NCBI GenBank assembly: GCA_900239685.1
Contig: OENT01000004.1
Span: 372,001 to 436,000 of the forward strand
DNA from: Rotaria macrura
Lineage: Eukaryota; Rotifera; Eurotatoria; Philodinida; Philodinidae
DNA: 64,000 nt
Direction: 5' to 3'
The notes under the pieces: generated by a model
What the model saw: the letters and a program-made list of their open reading frames with translations, nothing else
Database searches by the model: none
Told to the model about the DNA's origin: nothing
Position numbers and translations under genes: made by a program
In this document: piece by piece, positions 1-10,050 of the stretch
How the letters are laid out: the number at the start of each line of letters is the position of its first letter
How positions within the stretch are numbered: position 1 is the first letter of the stretch

Positions 1-620
1 TTGGAAATCAGGCCTCTGCTTGAAAAACAGTTACATCGAATATTAAATTCTCAATTATATCATTCCTAGATATCCGAATCAGCGATCTACACCAATTGAC
101 CTTTAAAGGTCATTTTGGGATTTTTTTTCTAAATCCTTCAATTTAAGGACAATGGCGATGAAATGGATAGTTTACCATACATTCATGGGTTCGTTTGAAA
201 ATTTTAGATGTGTTACTTCATGTGTTATACGGTTTCAGTGCATTAGTGTGCATTCCAAATTTCGTTGATAAAAATTTGAAATGATAGGTCCTTTAGAGAC
301 TTTAGAAGCGTCACTTACCTTGATCGAAGACTCAGGAAAGTCTCGAAACACTGGTGTTTCACATGTGTGCTGTTCACACACATATCATTTTCGGTTTGCC
401 AAAGTCTAAAAATCTGATTTTTAGGTCTTCGGACTTAAAATTCCCATTTTCGCGACAAAAACAATTTTGAAGAGAAATGTATAATGTTTTACTGGAATGC
501 TATGTGTTCCCAGGGTATCTTCTGGTGTTGTTTCAGGCTTGTTAAAAAAGAAGTAAAAGCTGGCTTCGAAATACGGAGAGCTTTGCTTAGTAAGTCTGAG
601 TATTTAGCGCTGTTTGGGAA
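1..620. other. No gene recognised
   Basis: No reading frame, RNA gene or repeat here that I can support. The stretch is AT-rich and becomes GC-richer near 620, where a foldback-type element begins. Confidence 0.4.
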
Positions 621-639
621 ATAGCCAGATGAGTTTTCG

Positions 640-938
640 TGAGCTTAGCGGAAACGGTCAGATCTGATTCGTGTTCTCTCCGGACGGGAAAATTGCTTTT
701 TCCGTTATGAGTATCCGGTCCGGAAACGGTCAGATCTGGACCGTATGCGGTCCGGGCTTGGAAACGGTGTTTTCTGTCGACGGATCCCGTATAGGAAACG
801 GGAACCGTATCCGTGGATACGCTCCGGTTGTCAGAATTGGTGGGAAGTAAGCCGGAACCAATTTCGGAAACCCGCTTCCGGAATTCGTGGGAATAACATG
901 GGATCCGACTGGTTCCCGCTGTACGTCTTGGACCTGGG
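640..938. mobile_element. Foldback/MITE-like element, copy 1 (right end at oxygenase fragment)
   Basis: This GC-rich block is built from short, partly inverted modules such as GGAAACGG and CAGATCTG. The module CGGAAACGGTCAGATCTG occurs twice, near 650 and 721. Its right edge reads GGACCTGGG at 931-938, the same terminus as the copies ending at 5748 and 9682. The left end was not found. Open frames inside on both strands are by-products of the symmetrical repeats and resemble no protein. The homology of an adjacent oxygenase fragment starts right after the CCTGGG end, so the element probably inserted into that gene. Boundaries are approximate on the left. Confidence 0.55.
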
Positions 939-942
939 TGCT

Positions 943-1527
943 CACAATACTGATGAAGTTAATTGCTTACCACATTATGATCCTGGTCTGTTTCCATAAA
1001 GTATACTATCAACATTTGATGATCTTCAATTAAAAGATCAACTTGAAAAGAAATGGATGTATGGTTCAAACAATAACCACGCTGATCAATCTAGCATCGG
1101 TGTTATTTGGCTTGGTGAAGCAGCAAGTATTCTAACTGGTAATCGATTTAAAGCGGGCATTCATCGCGTTATCTATTCTAGTACAATTAATGAAGCAAGA
1201 TTAACTATTTTGGAAGAAGTCTGCATAGAAGATCAAATAAAACAATTGTTCGAACAAAATAATCACGGAGAAGTTTTACCAGCTGGTGCTGAATTGTTAC
1301 TTGTAAATCAATTAAATTCCTTGCTCATTAATGTACTACCAGCTGGTGAAACTGGGCTTGCTTTTATGAAACGTGTTGAATCATTACGTGGCCTTTCAAT
1401 GAGTAAAACTCTTCCATCACATAGGAAGATGGATAGGAAATACAAGAATAAATTGAAAACTGCAACTCCGTCATCGAAGATTAAAAAGAATCTTTCATTT
1501 AAGAAAAAAAAACATAATAATCATTAA
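943..1527 (+). pseudogene. 2-oxoglutarate/Fe(II) oxygenase (isopenicillin N synthase-like), C-terminal fragment
   Basis: The frame starting just after the foldback element carries the C-terminal half of the 2OG-Fe(II) dioxygenase fold. HYDPG near 970 looks like the H-x-D iron-binding motif. GEAASILTGNRFKAGIHRV at about 1117-1173 holds the distal iron-binding His and the conserved R-F-K-x-G-x-H-R-V context. An in-frame TAA at 997-999 splits the two motifs, and reading continues in the same frame after it. The N-terminal half is missing upstream. The tail is Lys-rich and ends at 1525-1527. With the stop and the lost N-terminus it is most likely a dead gene. Such enzymes hydroxylate small molecules or form rings in them; the substrate cannot be told. 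Confidence 0.65.
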
Positions 1528-2094
1528 TGCAATGCAGAGACTAAAATCATACAGCAAAATATCATGTAATCTTGTTTATTTATTTAAGAAAACACTAGCA
1601 TAACTCATCACTATTGTTCTTCAATGTCTTTGTTGTCTCTTGAGAGACATCTGAATGTTTGCTTTTATCTTATGAGATAAGCATGTGATTGGCACCACCG
1701 AAATCGTTAGAGCTAAAGTCAATCGCAACACAATGGTAATTTCATGAGAACTAGTTTTTATTGTTGAAAGTTCAGGAAATTTTATTTTTCCAAAAACTTA
1801 ACGCAAATTTATTTTAATAAAAACTATTACCCAATGAATCTAACGTTTAGTATGCTGCTGATAAAATGTCTAAGTCTATTACGTAGGTGCGATTCTCCTT
1901 AAATCATTTACGAATAAAAGCTCAAATGCAGATGCTTGAATACATCGACGTACTGTGAATTATGCATGACTTTACTTCAGGTGAACTATAGTTTCAATTC
2001 AAGTAAAACATTTCTTTTATTGACATAAATTGAAAATGAAGAGTTCTAGAGTTTCGAAGAACGACAAGGAAAGAAAACCTAAATGTGAGAATTC
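1528..2094. other. No gene recognised
   Basis: AT-rich sequence between the oxygenase fragment and the first LTR-like repeat. No coding or repeat structure seen. Confidence 0.4.
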
Positions 2095-2095
2095 C

Positions 2096-2440
2096 TGATA
2101 AAAGAATCACTAGCACTTATGTTATTTAACACTCTAGTAAGTTTCTTTATAACAGACAACCATGTCGTTTGCTTTTAAATCACACGTTGATATACGCAAC
2201 TATGTAAGGAAAAAGAGCATATGAAACATTAAGAGTAGTAGTAAATGACAAGGTAGAAAGTAAGAACAATATAAAAGATGAGAGGAAATGATACGATATG
2301 GTGAAGCATCATATATAAAATGCACTCAGCTGGGACCAAAATTTACCGTGATGCTTCTGTTGTATGTGACTTGGATGTTTGGATGCTCTATCGAGCGTCC
2401 GTAACATCAGGAGTGATATAGGAACCGTGGCAAACTAGAA
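2096..2440 (-). repeat. LTR-like direct repeat, copy A (3' LTR of minus-strand element)
   Basis: This block matches 5838-6125 in the same orientation. Shared stretches include the opening CTGAT..AAAATC.CTAGC, a GTCGTTT core (near 2165 and 5907), ATACGCAAC, and GGTGAAGCATCA versus GATCAAGCATCA. The two copies differ at many positions and by small indels, so they are old. They flank a degenerate reverse transcriptase on the minus strand, which identifies them as LTRs. The outer end is fuzzy. Confidence 0.65.
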
Positions 2441-2789
2441 AACACGCAGAGACGTTGATCGATAAAGAAAAAACAAAACAGATAACCAAGAAAAACATAA
2501 GAACGATTCATTGTTGAGATGCGGGCGAAAACGCAAAATGGTTGAGCCAAACCACTTGGAAATAGAAGGAAAACAATTTCAGAGCATTCTTCTCATGGAT
2601 AAATCAACGACTTATTTGTTAAGTCTCTTTCTCAACACCCAAGAAGCTGTGATTCGCTCAGCTACTTATATACGACAACTGATTTGTCAAGGTGATCATA
2701 CTGGAATGTGATAGCTGTTCAGTTCATGGAGGCGACGATACATCACAGCGAGATCACACCAGTACTTCGAGCAAGTTTGAATGTTGATG

Positions 2790-3190
2790 AGGTTAAATCT
2801 GGATGCACTTTATTGTCGACAGAGGTAATAATGTGACCGTAAAGCTTCATCTCACGTGGACATAAACTGCGCTCACATTCTTTCAACCTCAGATAAGCAT
2901 AAAACTGGCCTAGAAAACATTATTTAGGTCATGCAGATGTTACGCACAAGTAGTGGAGTAGACAGTAATATCGTCGAGGTAGACCAGCCAACATTGCCAT
3001 TTCTTCGAACGGAATATAGTATCCATAAGGCATTAAGAAGTGGCGAAGGCGTTAGTAAAGCCGAGTGGCATAAAAGTATATCGGTATAAACCTTTGCAGG
3101 TGACGAACGTAGTGAGGGCTCGCCGCTTATTTCTTCCATTTCTACTTGTCAGTAACCAGAATGGTCATCTAGGATCGAAGCAAAGTGGTC
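2790..3190 (-). pseudogene. Reverse transcriptase remnant (Ty3/Gypsy type)
   Basis: Read on the minus strand, the order of motifs is that of a Gypsy-like RT. A D-D-H-S-G-Y block with a stop in place of the Trp comes first (about 3140-3180), then FVTCKGLYRYTFMPLGFTNA (about 3050-3110), then VYLDDI with the catalytic Asp pair (YLDDI at 2967-2981), then a K-L-Y-G-H-I-I block (near 2840) equivalent to the usual Y-L-G-H. At least two in-frame stops and frame changes interrupt it. The F-M-P-L-G-F-T-N-A and Y-L-D-D signatures are diagnostic of the family; the clade within Ty3/Gypsy cannot be told. Confidence 0.75.
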
Positions 3191-5379
3191 ATGTTAAATT
3201 GCAACAAATTTATCGTTTATATGCCGGATACAATAAGTGTGGCATATGATAACTCTATTGAACCTCCAATAATCCATATAGAAACAGGTAGATCTATCTT
3301 TCCCAGGAGCAAAAACGAAGATCTGTTGTTCGAGCATGTTATTCGGCTTGTCTTTTACAAGTGTTCATCGAGCAGCTGCATACCAATATGATAACAAATT
3401 GCTTGAATTGGCGTCGGAAATGGTACCTATGTGATGCCGTAGTTTCTTGGTACAACTAGGGATGTCGGTGAAGATGTGGTTGATGAAGGATGGTTAGATA
3501 TTCTGCTGTTCGGCAACAGATCGAATTGAGTTGGAGAAATCTGGAAGGTCGGTCAAACAAGAAGATTTAAGATGGGAGATATCGTTGAGTTTTGGTGCAA
3601 ATGAAAGTTCAACCTGAATCGGGAAAGCATTCAGAGCAGCAAGGAGTCAAATTCGTCAGGAAGTCGAGAAGAGATAGAGGAAGGTAGCTGTGAGGGACGG
3701 TGAGCTGTTGACTGAAGATGACAATAAGAGCTAATTCTGTGACCAAAAATTGCAGGAGGGCAAAATGAGAGACTGCAGACTCGGTAGGTTGAGGTCGAGG
3801 TTCGGAAGTACATCGGTTGATGAGCACCATCAATGTGTAGATTTTGTATGCGAATAAAATTACTACCAATAATACACGGGGTATCATAGGTCTGGGACAT
3901 CAGAAACGATATGGCAACAGATAGTGTGTTGGAGAGTTGGTAGCAGACGTACTACCTACTGAATAATAGGCGGAGTTTATTTGACAAAACGTGAAGATAT
4001 ACAGAAGGTGGAGAATGATGGCAGGGAACAGTGACGGGTGATTCGAGTTGATAATGATGAGCAAAGGAAGTTTCGATGGTTTGAATTTTAGATTTTGGTG
4101 CGTTCGAGTGAAAATGATATGATTTTTCTGCTCTTGGCTCAAGAAAACACCTTAAATAATCTTCTACGTGGTGTAATGGCGTGTGATGCAGAAAAAACTG
4201 AATTGGATGTGTTTAATATCGTTTGGAGGGTAATCGGTGAAATAGTGGCCAGCGACATAGTAACGCTAGCAAATAATTGGTTTAGGTAACGATATTTTGG
4301 ACACCTGTTAGTTTTGTGGAGACGCACGATGATCTTTGGAAACTGTCATGAAATTAGCTATCGTTTTGCTGGATGGAGGTATATTTTGGTCGATAAATGT
4401 TGCGTAAGCATTGCTCTATGTTTCACAAATACATAACTTCCTTCACTTTCTAGGTTTCGTGGACGAATGCGTCAAGAGACGAGTAGCCTGCTGGGCAACA
4501 TTTTACAGAAGGGAAGTTTGATAAAGTGCGATTGGATTTCGTCGTTTATTATTCGTTCTAAATAAAAGAAGAGAAGTCGAACGACAAATTATTTGATGGC
4601 TTCATTCTCCAACTGATGGCAGTTTACTCGTTCTTGTTCTTGGCGAGTGGCTAGAACAAAGTTGTGGAATTGTGCGAGGAAGCGAATAAAAATGTGGTTA
4701 CAATCAGTTGGGTTCGTAATGATGAGATGGAATTTGCAGTACTATTTGAAGGCGTCATCTTTAAGAAGTTAAGGGTGGTCACAAGAAGCAATATCGTGAG
4801 ATCAATGGTTCACAATGTGAGCGTATTCATTTACGCCCCATTAAAACTTTATCGGAGCATTTGTTTGATTTCCCAGTATACATTGGTAAGGCCAAAACAG
4901 GAGATACGACAATCCCGTTCATTGATAGGGAAAGAAGTTGGTGGCAAGTTAATGAAAAAGCTTCGATACATGGCTGGGATGGTGGTGTGAACAGGAATAT
5001 TGATCTTGAAAGTCGCGTCTCATGAAGAGAGAAGTTTTCTGGACACGGAGATCTGATTCGTGAAGTGAGCGATGTAGAGATATTGGAGTTCTTGTGGATC
5101 ATTAGTGACAGGCACATGCTAATAAATAGTTGAGACAGAGAATAATTTGGGAGCAGCGTGTTGATGAGGCTTGGTGGGAGCTCCCATAGTTTTAGTTGAA
5201 TTTTTGCAGGAAAGGTTGTCAGATGGGTTTTCATTTGTCACTGGACATAATCCGGCGTTAGTTGACGTCGACGGAAAGAATCAGCATGTTGGAATTATGT
5301 AGCCAATATGCGTTTGACAGTTTCGTCGATGGAAACTTTAGATTCTGTGAAAAGTCGAATCCTCACGATTGTAAACGAC

Positions 5380-5748
5380 TATATGCGTCTTAATACGGCC
5401 GCCGTGACCGTATTTGGTCGTAGTTCAGCGTAATACATGGTTCAGTATTACGACTGTATTTCTCCGGATCGTGTACGGTAAAATACGATCATCTACGGAA
5501 ACAAGAAAATCGCCCTTTATCATCATCTTGATGAAAACCCTACACTTTGTCGTGCATCAGTCGTTTACGATAAAATACGATCCATTACTAAGGTCTTTTG
5601 CGATCGGGAACGATTGTATACCTTCGTATAAACCACGGAGAAATACGATCGTAATACTGAGCCATGTATTACGACGAAATACGGTCATGTAAGCCATCGC
5701 ATATGTTCGAAAACGCTCGTTCATGGAGGCCGTAATCATCGACCTGGG
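5380..5748. mobile_element. Foldback/MITE-like element, copy 2 (nested in LTR element)
   Basis: The block is dense in CGTA/TACG modules in both orientations (TACGACC, AATACGATC, CGTAATAC). It ends GGCCGTAATCATCGACCTGGG at 5728-5748. That end is the near-exact reverse complement of the left end of the copy at 9338. No matching CCCAGG start was found near 5380, so the left end is missing or diverged. Confidence 0.65.
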
Positions 5749-5837
5749 TAGATGAAAATAATCAAACGGTCACGGCGAAGAGAGACGGTAGCAATAGAGT
5801 TGTAGGCTCGAGGGACAGAGTCAGCAGTGAGATGATA

Positions 5838-6125
5838 TCTGATTGAAAAATCGCTAGCGATGAAATTATTTAGCGTTGTAGTTAGTTTTTTTATATCGTA
5901 CAATCGTGTCGTTTACATTAACAGCACATGTATATATACGCAACAAGGAGAGAGAAAAAGAGAACGTGAAAGAAAGCGAGAAGTAGTAAAGGACAGAATG
6001 TAAAGGACAATACCATATAAAGAGGAAAGTAGAAGGGCAAAATACAGGATCAGAAGAAATGATTTGGTATGATCAAGCATCACATGTACAATATGCTCGA
6101 TGGTGACTGGCACACTAGCGATCAA
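5838..6125 (-). repeat. LTR-like direct repeat, copy B (5' LTR of minus-strand element)
   Basis: Direct counterpart of 2096-2440. It shares the opening, the GTCGTTTAC core, ATACGCAAC, the purine-rich AGAGAAAAAGAG stretch and the AAATGAT..GGTATGATCAAGCATCA block. The copies are clearly diverged. Confidence 0.65.
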
Positions 6126-6735
6126 CTAAATACTCGATTCGGAAGGCGTATTATTCTATTCGTCGAATCGAATACTATGCTATAGGCTAGATAAATCTAA
6201 TTTCCTTGGTATCTCTCACTTTTTGCCAAGATGTACTTACATAGAACAAGAAATAGCTATTATTAACTCTGAAAAATAGTATATTTCTCCATTTTCCATG
6301 TATCAAAAAGATTCCACAGTCCAGAATTCTATATGAAAGTCTTGTCGATTGTGTTCTCGAGTAATATCTAAAAAGTGTAAGTATTTAATAGTCGAGATAC
6401 TAGAACTGACGGTCAGAAAAAAAGATTAGTCTATTAAGCCAGCTGAAAAACTGAGAAGCAACTGTGCACAATTTTTTTTATAAGAAATTCTTATTTTACT
6501 TTAGTATTTCAATTGAAAATTCAGCTTACTTGATATTAAAATCATGATGAAAGAACTATTGATTATCAGTCATCGTTTTTGAAAACTACTATGCCGAAAT
6601 ACTTTTACCGTCCATTCAGAAAACCGTTTTGTGCATGCATTAACTGGCATCGTGGTGTTTTTTTAGATTTCTGCGTATGCTTCTAAATGATTAACGAAAC
6701 TCTTATCAGTATATACGAATACACTAATTAGACTG
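6126..6735. other. No gene recognised
   Basis: AT-rich sequence between the LTR repeat and the next foldback element. Nothing assignable seen. Confidence 0.4.
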
Positions 6736-6741
6736 CAGCTT

Positions 6742-7040
6742 CCCCGTTCGAAAAATCCGACGACAGAGTCTAGTCGGAATCGATCGGAATCTACACCCGA
6801 TTATGTCGAGTATTATGGGATTTCGATTTAATCCGTTCGGATTCTGTCGGATCGAGACCAGAATCCAGTGACCCGGAATCCGACAAACATTAGCTAGGGA
6901 AAAGATCCTGTCAGATCTGACACATTCCAGCTGCAGGATCTTCCCGGATCCTGTCAGATTCTTACACGAAACATAACAGGTCCGACAGAATCCGGTCGTA
7001 ATACACAGTGGACCCGTCGATCCGTATCGATACAACAGTA
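6742..7040. mobile_element. Foldback/MITE-like element, subfamily B, copy 1
   Basis: GC-rich block of repeated, partly inverted TCCGACAG / CTGTCGGA and GGATCCTGTCAGAT modules. Its left edge (CCCCGTTCGAAAAATCCGACG at 6742) closely matches the left edge of the block at 8246 (CCCAGCTCGAACATTCCGACG), which defines a subfamily with different interior words from the CGTATACG type. The right end is not sharply defined. Confidence 0.5.
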
Positions 7041-7875
7041 CCCAGCACTAATTTAACCAGAATATTGAATTAAAACGCCATAGGAGCATAATTAGAGACA
7101 CCGAAAACGACCATGAATCACAATAAATAACAGTATACGGTGTCGTTCACGACCGCATATATCTGTAAACCACAGTCAAAACATAAAAACAACCAAACAA
7201 AAAGCCATTGAAAATCATTTTAGTACCAAAGTGCCTCAAAGGAGATTTTGTAATGAACTGCATCTACCAGACGACGCACTGCACTTTGCGAAAACTATAT
7301 CACCTCGTAAACCGTTGAAATACATTCCTTTATATTGATCCACTCATTTTAATCGAAAAACCAACTGCGTTATGAAAACCATTCAATGCAAGACTCACGT
7401 TGAGCAACGCAGTTTGCGCTAATGACTCCACATCGGAAGGCGTTCTAACAGATTTCCCCTGCCATCATCTATTCAGTTCTACCGAATAATAAATAATTTC
7501 GATTACTCAACCACCATAATATTTATATAAGCGTCATCGAAAACACGCAAAAGCGAAAAATATAATAAAACGATCTTTCAACAGTCACAGCCTTTATCAC
7601 CCCACTTCCACATCAATTGAAGTTCCCATACAAAAATTGACATTCAATTCGCATTCCCGCACCTCAATAATCTATTGGAACCTTCCATGAGAATCAGGGT
7701 TGGCCTGGAAATAGACACTCTAATTGTAAAACAGTCCGATTTCGTGGGCTGGAATTTCTGAGCAATGAGAGCTCCTCCCACAAAAAATGATAGTGGATTC
7801 AGATTTCCGGGCGTCGATAAGCTATCCCAGATTATTATCAAAATTTTGAAAGGCGCTGAATTAAGAACTCGAGCT
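7041..7875. other. No gene recognised
   Basis: AT-rich sequence separating two foldback-type blocks. No protein, RNA or repeat I can support. Confidence 0.4.
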
Positions 7876-8239
7876 TACTAGGGTCAGAAGTCCTGAGCCG
7901 GACCTAATCAGGAGCTATGGTATCCTGTTGTCAGAATTGTTTGGATTGAGAATATTTTCGACAGAATCCAAGGGCTCAGTTTCGATCTGATTAGATTGTA
8001 TTAGATGTCGGAATCTGACGAATGACTCGGCGGAACCGACTGAATTTTGACCGCCGAATCCTATCGGATCTTTTCTTCGGATCTTATCGGGAAACGATAA
8101 GCGGGATTCGTCGGAAGGTGTAGGATCTAATCTGATTCCACCGGATTTCGACCATATGAATCCGATCAGATTCAATCGCCAGAATAGGTCGGATTGAGGA
8201 AGTATCCGACAGAATCTGATTGCTCACCTTCAACCTGGG
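7876..8239. mobile_element. Foldback/MITE-like element, subfamily B, copy 2
   Basis: Region rich in TCGGA/TCCGA, CGGATCTTATCGG and GACAGAATC modules in both orientations. It ends CAACCTGGG at 8231-8239, a family-type terminus. The left edge near 7876 is a guess. Six bases later another terminus begins, at 8246. Confidence 0.45.
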
Positions 8240-8245
8240 TTCGTT

Positions 8246-8500
8246 CCCAGCTCGAACATTCCGACGCAGAAACGACTGGTTTCGAGACATACTGACGATT
8301 TCATGGAAGTAGTATTCTGGCAGGAAACTTCCTGATGATTTCCTGTCGATTTCTGCCAGACAGTACAGGAATTCGGCAGAAATTCACCGGAAAAATCTGG
8401 CTAGTGTCCGACCCGAATACTGCTTTCATGTTCCAGCGATTACAGGTGTTTTCCTACGGGATCCTGTAGGATCCGAAGATCGGAATCATAATCCTGGGGT
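8246..8500. mobile_element. Foldback/MITE-like element, subfamily B, copy 3
   Basis: Begins CCCAGCTCGAACATTCCGACG, like the block at 6742. It continues with paired GGAAATCGTC / CAGGAAAC.TCCTG and TTCGGCAGAAAT / ATTTCTGCC modules, and ends near 8500 at ATCCTGGGG. Boundaries approximate. Confidence 0.4.
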
Positions 8501-9337
8501 CCATTTTGAGAAAACAAAGACTAGACTGAATCGTCAAAAATTCTTCTAACGATTCCATTCAGAACGAATAATATTTATTGAGCGACTCTATAATAGTATC
8601 GGTTTGTGCAGGACAGGTTGTTTTACAGTTTTCCAATTTTAAAACTCATGAATACCATATCAATTGAAGTTGAAGTAGACTTTTCACGCTGATTCTAAAT
8701 GAGGGCCTGCTTTTTCTCTCTAAGCTTTTGAGAGAGAAATCAATGTTTAAAATTTGTATCACCATCCAAAAGAGTGTATATTGGTAGTTATGTAAAATTG
8801 AAAGAAGCATTATAAGAAAACTAGCGAGATCCTGTGCAGACTTCACGACTGGTTTTCCTGTAAAGTTTCATATCTGTACTTTAACCACAATCAGATAATA
8901 AACAATGTGACGGATCGAATTGTATATAGATAAATTATAACTGTGTAGCCTCACCTCCCCCCGATAGTCCTATACTCGTGCAACCTTATACCCTTGTACT
9001 CTTATCTCTTTATAACCTTATACCGTTGTATCCTTTCCGAGAGCCTTCGAAAACCTTCTCGATCATGCACAGCGCATAATCAATGAAGGTTCTAGAATGT
9101 GCTAGAAAATTAATTCCTATAAGTGCCAGATCATTACCACAGATTACAGGAAATTCCAGATGCTTTTATAACATTATGGATGAGTCTACATATGTCTAGC
9201 ACTTTCAAGGAGCATGGTAACATCCGGTTTCACCTTTGACTTTTGACCTTTAACTTTGATCTTTACCCGTTCATAAGGACCTACCTCAGTGAAAGTTTGA
9301 GAAAAATCTAGAAAATTCCAGTATATTCTAGAAACCT
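8501..9337. other. No gene recognised
   Basis: AT-rich flank of the complete foldback element. It includes a run of similar short phrases, (C)TATACCCTTGTACTCTTAT and TATACCGTTGTATCC at about 8970-9035, that may be a degraded simple repeat. Confidence 0.35.
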
Positions 9338-9682
9338 CCCAGGTCGACGATTACGGACTTCGTATACGGCTGTAAACGACCGTATACGCTCCCCATACGA
9401 CCGTAAACGGTCGTATTTTAGCGTTTTACATGGTCCAGTATTTCGGTCGTATATCGCCGTATCGTATACGGGCAAATACGATCGTATACGGAGAAATACG
9501 GTGGAAAACGGAAACCGTTTACGGATATTGTATACGAGGACCGTAAACGATCGTTTTTCTCTCCGTATATCGTCGTATTTCCCCGTATACGACACGGAGA
9601 TATACGATCGTAATACTGGACCATGTATTTTGCCGTATTCCTGCGTATACGGTCGTTTACGGCCGTGCTTGTTCGACCTGGG
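9338..9682. mobile_element. Foldback/MITE-like element, complete copy with CCCAGGTCGA termini
   Basis: Starts CCCAGGTCGACGATTACGG at 9338 and ends GTGCTTGTTCGACCTGGG at 9682, so the two ends are inverted copies. The 345-bp interior is almost entirely CGTATACG, CGTAAACGACCGTA and TACGGTCGTA words in alternating orientation, so either strand can fold on itself along its length. It codes for nothing recognisable. Copies ending at 938 and 5748 share the terminus. A clear target-site duplication was not found. Confidence 0.75.
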
Positions 9683-10050
9683 CTACTGTTAGCACCGCAT
9701 AAATCTGGTATGTTCTAGGAAATTCTAGAATCATCACCCTTTTAATAATCACCTTTGAATCAATACAGAGAAACACACACGCACTGATCATTGTATGTAT
9801 AGATTCTCTAGATTTCTAGTTGTAGAATTTTCATTGTAGATATGTAGTATGTGTTTAGTAAACTGCTGAGACGGCATTGCTCACATGGAATGAGAGAGTA
9901 AAAGATTTTGTTTCAGAATTTGTATGATTGTTTCTTGGAATATTTCGGTTTTTCCTAGGAAAATATGGCAGTATGTATCTGTAATAATTAAAATTCGATC
10001 ATTATTTTTGGCTTAAAATAGTTAAAACTTTTGAAAAATGCTCTAATATA

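Larger units (their letters stand above)
2441..5837 (-). mobile_element. Internal region of a decayed Ty3/Gypsy-like LTR retrotransposon
   Basis: This lies between two diverged direct repeats. On the minus strand it encodes recognisable but broken reverse transcriptase at about 2790-3190. Only about 350 bp separate the end of the RT homology from the 3' LTR, so RNase H and integrase are missing. Upstream, 3200-5370, gag/protease would be expected; I see only interrupted frames and cannot assign them. A foldback element occupies about 5380-5748 inside the 5' side, so that insertion postdates the retroelement. Non-functional. Confidence 0.65.

Noticed and set aside
730-999. Overlapping frames on both strands at 730-945 and 745-999
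   Set aside because: They arise from the symmetrical modules of the foldback element; only the last 18 codons of the plus frame are real oxygenase fragment.
4827-5234. 135-codon minus-strand frame
   Set aside because: It lies where gag/protease of the LTR element would be, but no motif such as a Cys-His knuckle or D-S-G could be found, so it is not called as a gene.
8231-8260. Possible tRNA T-arm (GGTTCG-like word)
   Set aside because: No cloverleaf partners; explained by element termini.
9308-9692. Three Arg/Tyr-rich frames of 60-95 codons
   Set aside because: Both strands read alike because the element is self-complementary; composition is that of CGTATACG repeats, not protein.
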